In this document: piece by piece, positions 1 to 7,649 of the stretch
Numbering within the stretch: the stretch's first letter is position 1
How the letters are laid out: each line of letters begins with the position of its first letter
NCBI GenBank assembly: GCA_963793105.1
Contig: CAWBZB010000004.1
Span: forward strand, 1,054,001 to 1,118,000
Source: UBA10649 sp963793105
Lineage (GTDB): Bacteria; Actinomycetota; Actinomycetes; S36-B12
Direction: 5' to 3'
DNA length: 64,000 nt
Notes under the pieces: generated by a model
Databases searched by the model: none
Seen by the model: the letters and a program-made list of their open reading frames with translations, nothing else
What the model was told of the DNA's origin: nothing
Program-made: the position numbers and the translations under genes

Positions 1-783
1 GTCGCATCCGCTGGACGAGACGACTGCCCACCCTGGGCGACTGGGGGCGCATCGCCGACTGGCGCCAGACCCAGCTCGCCGGACTCGACAACGTGGACGT
101 CATCACCGGGCGAACCCTGTCGACGCAGGACGTCCTCGAATACGGAGCCAGCGTCGTCATCATGGCCACGGGCAGTGCCTGGGCCACCGACGGAAGCCAG
201 CCAGGCAGGCTCGGGGTCATCGACGAGGCAGCGGGCTCACTGACGCCCGAGCGGATCATGGACGGCGACCGAGCCTCGCGGACAGCGGGTCGCCGTGTAC
301 GACTGCGACGGCTACTACGTCGGCCCGGGAATCGCCGAGCTGCTGGCGGCCGAGGGGTACGACGTCCACCTCGTCGCGACCGATGCGGTCATCTCGCCGA
401 TCTCGGACGGCACGCTGGAGGGGACGATGCTGCGCCAGCACCTCCACGACGTCGGCGTCACCATGCACCCGGGCATCACCATCCTGGCCCGCACGCCGAC
501 CGGAGTCACCGGCGAGACCGAGTACGGCGACCCGTGGAGCCTGGACGTGGACGATCTCGTGCTGGTGACTCACCAGGTCCCCGTCGACGGCGTCTACCGC
601 GAGCTCGCGGCCGATCCCGCCGCCCTGAGCGAGGCGGGCATCGACCAGCTGCACCTCATCGGCGACGCGCAGTCCCCGCGGTGGATCTCCGAGGCCGTCT
701 TCGACGGGCATCGCCTCGCGCGCGAACTCGACGGTCCGGATCCGGCGTTCCCCGCCCCGCTCACACGTGACCTGCCTGCCTGA
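1..783 (+). pseudogene. Trimethylamine-dehydrogenase-like flavoprotein, C-terminal part, frameshifted
   Basis: This is the C-terminal part of an Old Yellow Enzyme/trimethylamine (dimethylamine, histamine) dehydrogenase type oxidoreductase; the N-terminal TIM barrel lies before the window. From base 3 the frame gives LPTLGDWGRIADWRQTQL and VVIMATGSAW, typical of the nucleotide-binding half. At about base 279 the frame changes by one extra base, after which QRVAVYDCDGYYVG and LHLIGDAQSPRWISEAVFDG continue the same fold to the stop at 781-783. Neither frame alone is a complete product. Both halves are well conserved, so an assembly indel is likely, but real decay cannot be excluded. The substrate is unknown; amine or dienoyl-CoA-like compounds are family possibilities. 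Confidence 0.75.
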
Positions 784-795
784 CCGTGCCCCGGC

Positions 796-1077
796 TCACG
801 AGTGGTAGGCGGCCGCCACCGCGTGGCCGCGCCCTCGGCCGATCAGCCAACGGTTGACCGGCACGGTGACGACGAAGGCAAGGCCAAAGGTCAGCGCCAC
901 CGCCAGCGCGATCGTGGCGCCGGTATCCCACCCCCACCACGTGCCGAGGACCAGCCCCAGGATCTCGCCGATCGCGCACCCGGTCAGGCAGTGTGCGGTC
1001 GCCGTGACCGCGGCCCGCGTCAGGCCCTGCCGCGAATCGTGGCCCGCATTCGTCGACTGGTCGCCATGTGCCTCCAT
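796..1077 (-). CDS. DUF4396 small membrane protein
   Basis: A 93-residue protein. After a short polar N-terminus it has AHCLTGCAIGEILG followed by two hydrophobic segments (about residues 30-48 and 52-75) and a basic tail with RGRGHAVAAAYHS. The His-Cys-x3-Cys-x3-Gly-Glu pattern is that of DUF4396, a family of unknown function whose members are small integral membrane proteins. I chose ATG at 1077 because GGAGG lies six bases upstream on the minus strand; the longer reading frame beyond it is antisense to yajQ. The gene is convergent with the flavoprotein tail and divergent from yajQ. Function is not known; metal or copper handling is sometimes guessed from the His/Cys pattern, which is inference only. 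Confidence 0.7.
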   Translation of the reverse strand: MEAHGDQSTNAGHDSRQGLTRAAVTATAHCLTGCAIGEILGLVLGTWWGWDTGATIALAVALTFGLAFVVTVPVNRWLIGRGRGHAVAAAYHS

Positions 1078-1206
1078 CGCACGCCTCCAGATGCTGCCCG
1101 CTGCCGACCGATCATGCGCGTGCCTCGACCAGCAGTCAACGCACGCCCAGCCGACGACCACGGGAGCCCCCTCCTGACAGAATGGCCGGGTACCCGAGGA
1201 GGACCC

Positions 1207-1698
1207 ATGGCTGACAGCAGCTTCGACATCGTGTCCAAGGTCGATCGTCAGGAGGCGGACAACGCCCTGAACCAGGCGGCCAAGGAACTGTCCCAGCGCT
1301 ACGACTTCAAGAACACCGGCACGACCATCGAATGGAAGGGCGACCTCGCGGTCGAGATCACGTCCGGCACCGAGGAGCGCGCGAAGGCCGCTCTCGAGGT
1401 CTTCCGCGAGAAGCTCATCAAGCGCGGGCTGAGCCTGAAGTCGTTCGAGGCGGACGAGCCCCGGTCGTCCGGCAAGGAGTACAAGATCGGCGGCACCTTC
1501 AAGGCCGGGATCAGCCAGGAGCAGGCGAAGAAGCTCGGCAAGCTCATCCGGGACGAGGGCCCCAAGTCGGTCAAGTCGCAGATCATGGGAGACGAACTGC
1601 GTGTGACCAGCAAGAGTCGGGACGACCTCCAGGCGGTGCAGGCCCTGGTGAAGGGTGCCGACCTCGACTTCGCGGTGCAGTTCGACAACTACCGCTGA
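1207..1698 (+). CDS. yajQ: YajQ-family nucleotide-binding protein
   Basis: A 163-residue protein, the usual YajQ/UPF0234 length. It begins MADSSFDIVSKVDRQE, contains QRYDFKNTGTTIEWKGD, and ends DLDFAVQFDNYR, all hallmark segments of the family. GAGGAGG sits a few bases before ATG 1207. YajQ proteins are small cytoplasmic ferredoxin-like fold proteins; a Xanthomonas homologue binds cyclic di-GMP and partners a transcription factor, while others bind nucleotides or tRNA. Whether this one binds c-di-GMP is not shown, although the window does encode a GGDEF-EAL enzyme about 6 kb away. The gene stands alone, divergent from the DUF4396 gene. Confidence 0.92.
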   Translation: MADSSFDIVSKVDRQEADNALNQAAKELSQRYDFKNTGTTIEWKGDLAVEITSGTEERAKAALEVFREKLIKRGLSLKSFEADEPRSSGKEYKIGGTFKAGISQEQAKKLGKLIRDEGPKSVKSQIMGDELRVTSKSRDDLQAVQALVKGADLDFAVQFDNYR

Positions 1699-1734
1699 CA
1701 CACGACGTTCGCGAGGCGGACGCCGACATCAACG

Positions 1735-2211
1735 TCATTCGCTGATGGGCAGCGTGCCCAGGTCGCCCTCGATCACGCCCCGGTCGTCGTCGTCGTCCAG
1801 CTCCACGGCCAGCGCGTAGGCCGCGTTGCGCTCGGCACGCGCACCGTCCAGATCGCCCGCAATCGCGAGGGCGCGCGCCATGGCCTCGTGGGCGGATGCC
1901 TCGACGAACGGGTCGACCCCGTCCGATGTGCTGATCTCCAGGCAGCGCCGCGCGTGGTACAGCGCAGACTCAGGGCGACCCAGCGCCGCGTACACCCGGC
2001 TGCACTGCCACTCCCCCACGGCCTGCTGCTCCGGGCCGCCGACGCGGCCCCAGTGCCACCGGCTCGCGTGCGCCGCGTGGATCATCTCCGCCTCCTGCTC
2101 CGGACTGCGGTCCGGGATGTCGAGCAGGGACCACACGAGATTGAACAGCTCGGACGCGACGCGTCGCTCCTCGAGAGGATCCATGGGAGTGAGGCTGGAC
2201 ATGTCACTCAT
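1735..2211 (-). CDS. TPR-like helical protein ending the partial nuo operon
   Basis: A 158-residue acidic, all-helical protein. Residues about 65-140 read as two or three degenerate tetratricopeptide-like units (GEWQCSRVYAALGRPESALY, ASAHEAMARALAIAGDLDGA). No signal peptide or membrane segment. I do not recognise a named family; TPR-like assembly or adaptor proteins are the closest match. Its ATG (2211) overlaps the end of the NuoI-like gene by 8 bases, so it is the last cistron of the nuoB/C/I-like operon and is probably translationally coupled to it. A role as scaffold or assembly factor for that module is inference from position only. Confidence 0.65.
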   Translation of the reverse strand: MSDMSSLTPMDPLEERRVASELFNLVWSLLDIPDRSPEQEAEMIHAAHASRWHWGRVGGPEQQAVGEWQCSRVYAALGRPESALYHARRCLEISTSDGVDPFVEASAHEAMARALAIAGDLDGARAERNAAYALAVELDDDDDRGVIEGDLGTLPISE

Positions 2212-2530
2212 GCGGTCTCCATCCGGCGAGTCGTTCGGCGTCGTGGACGAGGCTGGCGCGATCTGACGCGCTGTAGTCGACGGCGGGCGCCCACTCGAGG
2301 GCGTCGAACGGGCACACGTCGATGCAGATCCCGCAGTACATGCACAGGCCGTAGTCGATGGTGAAGCCGTCGAGGACGCTGACGGTGCGAGGCCGCCGGG
2401 CACCCGGCTCGCTCACCTCCTCCTGATGGCTGTCGACGGTGATGCACCACGAGGGGCACTCGCGCACGCAGATCATGCAGGAGGTGCACGACTCGGGAAC
2501 CAGCGCGATCACTCCATGCGGGGTGGTCAT
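2204..2530 (-). CDS. NuoI-like 2x[4Fe-4S] ferredoxin
   Basis: A 108-residue protein with two CxxCxxCxxxCP motifs, CTSCMICVRECP near residue 15 and CMYCGICIDVCP near residue 63, the signature of the two-cluster ferredoxin subunit NuoI/TYKY of complex I and related hydrogenases. It is much shorter than the canonical NuoI in this window (187 aa) and lacks its N-terminal amphipathic helix. ATG at 2530 overlaps the NuoC-like stop by four bases; its own end overlaps the TPR-like gene. Predicted to pass electrons between ferredoxin-type clusters; the partner is unknown, but NuoB-like and NuoC-like proteins are encoded immediately upstream. Confidence 0.85.
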   Translation of the reverse strand: MTTPHGVIALVPESCTSCMICVRECPSWCITVDSHQEEVSEPGARRPRTVSVLDGFTIDYGLCMYCGICIDVCPFDALEWAPAVDYSASDRASLVHDAERLAGWRPHE

Positions 2531-2997
2531 GTCCCCTCCTCGCGGAGCCATCCGGCCGGCACCCCGGGCGGCTGGTGACGCCGCGAAGCCCGACCGCCGG
2601 CCTCGCCCGCACCGGGCCACGGTGTGACGACCCGGGCGGCGAGGATCGTGGACTTCCGCAGCGGCGGGCCCCCCAGCATCGTGCGGCGCAGGAGAGGTCG
2701 CGGGTCGGGGTGGCCGTCGAACACGACCCCGAACATCTCGGCGGTCTCCCGCTCGTGCCAGGCGGCCGCCGGATGCAGGTCGGCCAGGCTGGGGAGTCGG
2801 GGCTCCGCCGAGGGCACGCGCGTGCTCAGCACCTGCACGGGGACAGGCGCAGGTGACGGCGTCGGGTCGACGACCCGAACGATCACCTCGATCTCCTCCC
2901 CCCGGTCGATGCCGGTCAGCAGGTCGAGGTAGACGAAGCCCTCTCGCATGAGGCCCTCGACGGTGTCCCGCCAATCGGCGGGGACGACATGGCTCAC
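2527..2997 (-). CDS. NuoC-like subunit (complex I 30-kDa family)
   Basis: A 156-residue protein of the NADH dehydrogenase 30-kDa subunit family. It carries the family hallmark WHERETAEMFGVVFDGHPD (about residues 82-100) followed by a shortened C-terminus in which the usual RKDYP element is replaced by PLRKSTI. The C-terminal 35 residues are Arg/Gly/Pro-rich and not typical. It overlaps the NuoB-like stop by four bases and the NuoI-like start by four bases, giving tight coupling. In complex I NuoC pairs with NuoD at the peripheral arm; no nuoD lies in this small operon, so this subunit either works with the canonical NuoD or in a reduced complex (inference). Confidence 0.85.
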   Translation of the reverse strand: MSHVVPADWRDTVEGLMREGFVYLDLLTGIDRGEEIEVIVRVVDPTPSPAPVPVQVLSTRVPSAEPRLPSLADLHPAAAWHERETAEMFGVVFDGHPDPRPLLRRTMLGGPPLRKSTILAARVVTPWPGAGEAGGRASRRHQPPGVPAGWLREEGT

Positions 2998-3443
2998 CCG
3001 CCCACCCCCTCCTGGCCCGCGATCGACCGCAGCCCGGCGACCAGAGCCTCTGGGCGGGGCGGGCAGCCAGGGACGTAGAGCGCGACGGCAGCGAGCTGGT
3101 CGACGCCCTTCGTCACCGTGGGGGCATCCCAGTACGGTCCCCCGGTACCGGCGCAGGCGCCGAACGAGACCACCACCGTCCCCGGCGGCAGCTCCGCGAG
3201 CACCTTCAGGACCGCCGGCACCAGGGCATCGGTCACCGTGCCCGCCACGAGGAGGACGGTGCCCTCGACCGGGGGGACGCCCGGGCCTTCGACGCCTCCG
3301 TCGTCGTCCCGCAGCAGGCCCATCCGCACGGCCGACTCCACCTCCATGGCGCAGCAGGCCAGGCCCAGCGTGGCCATGACGACCCGGACCTCGGGCGCAT
3401 CCGCAAGACGGAAGGCCCGGGGAGTGGTCAGGGTGCCGATCAC
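2994..3443 (-). CDS. NuoB-like subunit with intact N2-type cluster cysteines
   Basis: A 149-residue relative of NuoB/PSST and the hydrogenase small subunit. Four cysteines that would hold an N2-like [4Fe-4S] cluster are present: the tandem pair in LACCAME (Cys30, Cys31), GACAGTGG (Cys97) and VPGCPPRPEAL (Cys127). It is shorter than the canonical NuoB of this window (184 aa) and has an acidic glycine-rich insert after the tandem cysteines. It starts with GTG at 3443, seven bases after a TAGGCT -10 hexamer, so its transcript is probably leaderless. It is the first gene of a four-gene operon divergent from korAB. It may be the remnant of a second complex I-like enzyme. Confidence 0.87.
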   Translation of the reverse strand: MIGTLTTPRAFRLADAPEVRVVMATLGLACCAMEVESAVRMGLLRDDDGGVEGPGVPPVEGTVLLVAGTVTDALVPAVLKVLAELPPGTVVVSFGACAGTGGPYWDAPTVTKGVDQLAAVALYVPGCPPRPEALVAGLRSIAGQEGVGG

Positions 3444-3450
3444 GGTGGCC

Positions 3451-3456
3451 AGCCTA
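3451..3456 (-). promoter_or_regulatory. -10 hexamer of the partial nuo operon (leaderless)
   Basis: TAGGCT on the minus strand, seven bases before the GTG start of the NuoB-like gene. The spacing puts the transcription start at or next to the start codon. The same arrangement recurs at many genes in the window. Confidence 0.5.
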
Positions 3457-3555
3457 TTCCGGAGCGCGGGCGCCGGCCCCGGACCAGCTCTCCGGCGCCT
3501 CCTTCGTCGTGGGATGAACCTGAGATACCGTCACGACGAAAGGGCGACACAGGTG

Positions 3556-3579
3556 TAGTCTCGTAGGAAGTCCTAGCAT
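3556..3579 (+). promoter_or_regulatory. Candidate korAB promoter/operator
   Basis: Within the 210-bp gap between the divergent NuoB-like and korA genes are -10-like hexamers TAGTCT (3556-3561) and TAGCAT (3574-3579) on the plus strand and a perfect palindrome TAGGAAGTCCTA (3564-3575) between them. A second small palindrome ACACAGGTGT lies just upstream. This could be the korA promoter with an operator; no clear -35 was seen. Confidence 0.3.
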
Positions 3580-3653
3580 CTAGACGTGACGGCCGTGGGA
3601 CCCAGCTGCGAACCGCCCGATCTACGCACCACCCGCCCGATCAAGGGGAGCCA

Positions 3654-5559
3654 GTGAGCAAGCAGGTCGTCAGCCTCCATCGCGTCGTGATCAGGTTCGC
3701 CGGGGACTCCGGCGACGGCATGCAGCTCACAGGAGACCGCTTCACGTCCGAGACCGCGGGCCTGGGAAACGACCTGTCCACGCTGCCGGACTTCCCCGCC
3801 GAGATCCGTGCCCCCGCCGGCACGGTGCCCGGCGTGTCCGCCTTCCAGCTCGCCTTCGCCGACCACGACATCACGACGCCGGGTGACGACCCCAACGTGC
3901 TCGTCGCGATGAATCCGGCTGCGCTGAAGGCCAACATCCACGACCTCCCGCGCGGCGCCGACCTGATCGTGAACACCGACGAGTTCACCAAGCGCAACCT
4001 CGAGAAGGTCGGCTACACGAGCAACCCGATCGAGGACGGCTCCCTGGACCGGTTCAACGTGCATGCGGTGGCGCTGACATCCCAGACCGTCGAGGCCCTC
4101 AAGGAGTTCGACCTCACCAAGAAGGAGGCCGAGCGCGCCAAGAACATGTACGCGCTCGGACTGCTGTCGTGGCTGTACTCCCGTGGCGCCGACGGCACCC
4201 GTGACTTCCTCAAGCAGAAGTTCGCCAGCAAGCCCGAGATCCTCGCCGCGAACCTGGCCGCATTCGAGGCCGGCTGGTCGTTCGGGGAGACGACGGAGTC
4301 CTTCTCGGTCCAGTACGAGGTGGCACCGGCCGCCCTGCCCGCCGGCATCTACCGGAACATCTCCGGCAATCCCGCGCTGGCGTTCGGACTCATCACCGCG
4401 TCCCAGCGGTCCGGGCTCCCGCTGTTCCTGGGCTCCTACCCCATCACCCCCGCCTCCGACGTCCTGCACGAACTGGCGAAGAACCACCGATTCGGCGTCA
4501 CGACGTTCCAGGCCGAGGACGAGATCGCCGGCATCGGCTCCGCGATCGGCGCGGCCTACGGCGGCGCACTCGCCGTGACGACGACCTCCGGGCCGGGTCT
4601 CGCCCTGAAGTCCGAGGCCATCGGCCTGGCGGTATCGCTCGAACTGCCGCTCATCATCGTGGACGTGCAGCGCGGCGGCCCCTCCACCGGGCTGCCGACC
4701 AAGACCGAGCAGTCGGACCTGCTGCAGGCGATGTTCGGGCGCAACGGCGAGTCGCCGGTGCCGATCCTGGCCCCACAGTCCCCGTCCGACTGCTTCCACG
4801 CCGCGCCTGGAGGCGGCCCGGATCGCGGTCGACTACCGCACGCCGGTCATCCTGCTCTCCGACGGCTACCTCGCCAACGGCTCCGAGCCGTGGCTCATCC
4901 CCGACGTCAGCACGCTGCCGGTGATCGACCCGCAGTTCGCCACCGGGCCCAACCACGTCGCCGAGGACGGCACCGAGGAGTTCTGGCCGTACCTACGCGA
5001 ACCCGACACCCTGGCGCGACCGTGGGCGGTGCCGGGCACCACCGGCCTGGAGCACCGGATCGGCGGCCTGGAGAAGGCGGATGGCACCGGGGCCATCTCC
5101 TACGACCCCGAGAACCACGACCGGATGGTCCGCTTGCGCCAGGCCAAGGTCGATGCCATCGCCGACACCATCCCCGACCTCGCCGTCGACGACCCCAGCG
5201 GCGAGGCGGAACTGCTCGTCCTCGGCTGGGGGTCGACGTACGGGCCGATCGGCGCCGCCACCGAGATCAGCCGCCGCAGTGGCATCAAGGTGGCGCAGGC
5301 ACATCTGCGTCACCTCAATCCGTTCCCGCGCAATCTGGGCGAGGTGCTTCGTTCCTACCGGCGCGTGATGCTGCCGGAGATGAACCTTGGGCAGCTGTCG
5401 ATGCTCCTGCGGGCTCGGTACCTGGTCGACATCCAGGGGGTCAATCAGGTTCGCGGCATGCCGTTCAAGTCCACCGAACTGGTGGCGGCCATCAGCGAGG
5501 CGATCGAGGCCCTGGCGGCCGAGTCCGACAGCGACGACACCGTGAGGGCAACGAGATGA
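3654..5559 (+). pseudogene. korA: 2-oxoglutarate:ferredoxin oxidoreductase, fused gamma-alpha subunit, frameshifted
   Basis: Encodes a 2-oxoacid:acceptor oxidoreductase alpha subunit of about 634 residues with the gamma domain fused in front (FAGDSGDGMQLTGDRF near the start) and the alpha (pyrimidine-binding) domain after about residue 230 (LGSYPITPASDVLHELA, TTSGPGLALKSEA). With KorB it would decarboxylate 2-oxoglutarate to succinyl-CoA, reducing ferredoxin. GTG 3654 is preceded by AGGGGAG. One extra C at about 4806, after DCFHAA, breaks the frame; downstream EAARIAVDYRTPVILLSDGY resumes in the next frame and runs to TGA 5557-5559, which overlaps the korB ATG. Both parts are intact and conserved, so an assembly indel is the likeliest cause. 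Specificity for 2-oxoglutarate rather than another 2-oxoacid is by family resemblance. Confidence 0.9.
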
Positions 5560-6608
5560 CGAACACGATCCCCGCCCTGAGCCTGGTCCCGAAGAGCGAC
5601 GTCGAGCTCAAGGCCAAGGACTTCAAGTCCGACCAGGAGGTGCGCTGGTGCCCCGGGTGCGGCGACTACTCGGTCCTGTCCAACGTCCAGGCCTTCCTGC
5701 CGGAGCTCGGACTGGCCCGGGAGAACATCGTGTTCATCTCCGGCATCGGCTGCTCCTCGCGATTCCCGTACTACATGAACACCTTCGGCATGCACTCGAT
5801 CCACGGTCGCGCCCCGGCGATCGCCACCGGCCTGGCCATCACGCGCCCGGACCTGTCCATCTGGGTCATCACCGGCGACGGCGACTCGCTGTCGATCGGC
5901 GGGAACCACCTCATCCACGCGCTGCGCCGCAACGTCAACGTCAAGATCCTGATGTTCAACAACCGCATCTACGGTCTGACCAAGGGGCAGTACTCCCCCA
6001 CGTCGGAGCAGGGGAAGATCACCAAGTCCACCCCCGAGGGATCCCTCGACTACGCCTTCAACCCGGTATCCCTCGCCCTCGGCGCGGAGGCCACCTTCGT
6101 GGCCCGCACCCTGGACTCCGATCGCAAGCACATGACCGAGGTCCTGCGGCAGGCCGCTGCGCATGAAGGATCGGCGCTCGTGGAGATCTACCAGAACTGC
6201 AACATCTTCAACGACGGCGCGTGGGAGCCGCTCAAGGACAACGACGTCCGCGACGACGTCACGATGCGCCTCGTGCACGGTGAGCCCATCCGTTTCGGGC
6301 GGGACCACGAGAAGGGCGTCATCCGCACCTCCGAGGGTCACATCCGGGTGGTCCAGGTCGCCGACTTCGGCGAGAGCGAGATCATCCGGCACGATGCGCA
6401 CGCCCGGGACCCCGGCCTCGCCTTCGCCCTCTCCCGGCTCTCGAACCCGCGCACGCTGGAGAACACGCCGATCGGCGTCTTCCGAGACATCAGCCGGGCG
6501 TCCTACGGCCGACTCGTGCGCGAGCAGATCGGGGACGTCATCGAGCGCAAGGGGCCCGGAGACCTGCAGTCGCTGCTGAACGGCAGCGACACCTGGAACG
6601 TCCTCTGA
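5556..6608 (+). CDS. korB: 2-oxoglutarate:ferredoxin oxidoreductase beta subunit
   Basis: A 350-residue thiamine-diphosphate-binding beta subunit. It shows RWCPGCGDYSVL (residues 29-40), GIGCSSRFPYYMNTFGMHS, and the ThDP/Mg motif from GDGDSLSIGGNH to MFNNRIYGLT. The C-terminal third carries the conserved QNCNIFNDGAWEPLKD. ATG 5556 overlaps the korA stop (ATGA), so the two subunits are translationally coupled. In actinobacteria this enzyme supplies succinyl-CoA and reduced ferredoxin as an alternative to 2-oxoglutarate dehydrogenase. The neighbouring divergent operon encodes a ferredoxin-like NuoI homologue, a possible electron acceptor (inference). Confidence 0.95.
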   Translation: MTNTIPALSLVPKSDVELKAKDFKSDQEVRWCPGCGDYSVLSNVQAFLPELGLARENIVFISGIGCSSRFPYYMNTFGMHSIHGRAPAIATGLAITRPDLSIWVITGDGDSLSIGGNHLIHALRRNVNVKILMFNNRIYGLTKGQYSPTSEQGKITKSTPEGSLDYAFNPVSLALGAEATFVARTLDSDRKHMTEVLRQAAAHEGSALVEIYQNCNIFNDGAWEPLKDNDVRDDVTMRLVHGEPIRFGRDHEKGVIRTSEGHIRVVQVADFGESEIIRHDAHARDPGLAFALSRLSNPRTLENTPIGVFRDISRASYGRLVREQIGDVIERKGPGDLQSLLNGSDTWNVL

Positions 6609-7543
6609 TCCGTCTCCGGGTCCCCACCTCCCAGTCCGGGATAGGCCTCCTCCTCGGCTTCATCGCCTACGCGCTGTGGGGACTCTTCCCGCTCTACTTC
6701 CACCTGCTCGACAACGTGTCGCCCGTCGAGATCGTCGCCAATCGCGTGGTGTGGTCCCTGGTGTTCCTCGTCGTGCTCACGGGCGTGACCCGGAAGTGGG
6801 CCCGCACGTGGCGGGCCGCCCAGTCCTCGCGCAGCGTGGGGATGCTCGCGCTGGCGGCTGCCTTCCTCGCAGTCAACTGGGGGGTCTACGTCTGGGCGGT
6901 GGTGACCGACCAGGTCATCGAGGCCTCGCTCGGCTACTTCATCAACCCACTCATCTCGGTCGCCCTCGGAGTCGTGCTGCTCCGCGAGCGCCTGCGCCCC
7001 GGGCAATGGGCGGCCGTCGGGATCGCGGTTCTCGCGGTCGCCGTGCTGACGTTCAGCTACGGCCGACTGCCCTGGATCAGCCTGGTGCTCGGCCTCTCCT
7101 TCGGTATCTACGGCCTGCTCAAGAAGCAGGTCGGAGCGGGGGCCGTCGAGAGCCTCACGATCGAGACCGCGGCGCTGGCGCCACTGGCGCTGGCGGTCAT
7201 GGCCGTCATGGTCTCGTCCGGGGAATCGGCGATGACCACCGACGGATCGGGAACGTTCGTCCTGCTCGCACTGCTGGGACCGGTGACGGCGGTGCCGCTG
7301 CTGGCCTTCGGCGGTGCCGCCACCCGCATCCCGCTGTCGACGCTGGGCCTCATGCAGTACTTCACTCCGGTGTTCCAGTTCCTCCTGGGCGTCTTCGTCT
7401 TCGGGGAGGCGATGTCCGCGAGCCGCTGGCTCGGCTTCCTGCTGGTGTGGATCTCCCTCGTGGTCATGACGGTCGACGGCCTTCGCCATGCCCAACGCGG
7501 ACGCAACCGCGCAGACGTCCTTGAGGTGATGGAGCCGGACTAG
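6605..7543 (+). CDS. rarD: RarD-type EamA-family permease
   Basis: An integral membrane transporter of the EamA/DMT superfamily, RarD group, about 312 residues. Family segments are visible: YALWGLFPLYFHLL, PVEIVANRVVWSL, NWGVYVWAV, LGYFINPLISVALG and STLGLMQYFTPVFQFLLG. The substrate is unknown; chloramphenicol sensitivity gave the family its name. The start is unresolved: the first in-frame ATG/GTG/TTG is GTG 6716, which would delete the first membrane helix that is plainly encoded upstream (from about 6644). In the same frame the only start-like codon is CTG 6605, overlapping the korB stop. A CTG start, another rare codon, or a small indel are the alternatives. Ten predicted membrane segments are usual for the family. 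Confidence 0.82.
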   Translation: MIRLRVPTSQSGIGLLLGFIAYALWGLFPLYFHLLDNVSPVEIVANRVVWSLVFLVVLTGVTRKWARTWRAAQSSRSVGMLALAAAFLAVNWGVYVWAVVTDQVIEASLGYFINPLISVALGVVLLRERLRPGQWAAVGIAVLAVAVLTFSYGRLPWISLVLGLSFGIYGLLKKQVGAGAVESLTIETAALAPLALAVMAVMVSSGESAMTTDGSGTFVLLALLGPVTAVPLLAFGGAATRIPLSTLGLMQYFTPVFQFLLGVFVFGEAMSASRWLGFLLVWISLVVMTVDGLRHAQRGRNRADVLEVMEPD

Positions 7544-7569
7544 CGCCCCCCACACGTGGCGTCGATGCG

Positions 7570-7631
7570 TGCTGATCCGCGATCAGCAGGACTCCGGGCC
7601 GGATGAGTGCGATAGTGAAACGTCTCATCCG
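7570..7631 (+). promoter_or_regulatory. Two stem-loops upstream of the GGDEF-EAL gene
   Basis: First, a perfect 8-bp stem with a three-base loop, TGCTGATC-CGC-GATCAGCA (7570-7588). Second, CGGATGAG (7600-7607) pairs with CTCATCCG (7624-7631) around a 16-base loop. Neither is followed by a T-run, so they are not classical terminators; they may be operators or a structured 5' leader of the gene starting at 7650. Confidence 0.4.
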
Positions 7632-7649
7632 CGGACACCGGGAGTCTCG

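Noticed and set aside
796..1701. A 301-residue protein covering the whole minus frame opposite yajQ
   Set aside because: Everything before Met at 1077 is antisense to yajQ; the DUF4396 domain with a GGAGG site at that Met accounts for the real gene.
2994..3443. A [NiFe] hydrogenase small subunit
   Set aside because: The tandem cysteine pair and GCPPRPE segment are those of NuoB; no hydrogenase large subunit with CxxC nickel ligands is nearby.
3573..4799. A long minus-strand open frame of 408 codons opposite korA
   Set aside because: It is antisense to a clear KorA reading frame, has no recognisable motif, and reflects the lack of stops in high-GC DNA.
4790..4820. Programmed ribosomal frameshifting in korA
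   Set aside because: No slippery heptamer or downstream structure was evident, and similar one-base insertions occur in three unrelated genes.
3654..6608. One continuous 984-codon frame read as a single KorA-KorB fusion protein
   Set aside because: Its middle part (about 4807-5555) is nonsense in that frame, while the correct KorA alpha domain continues in another frame to a stop overlapping the korB ATG. Two genes with one indel explain it better.
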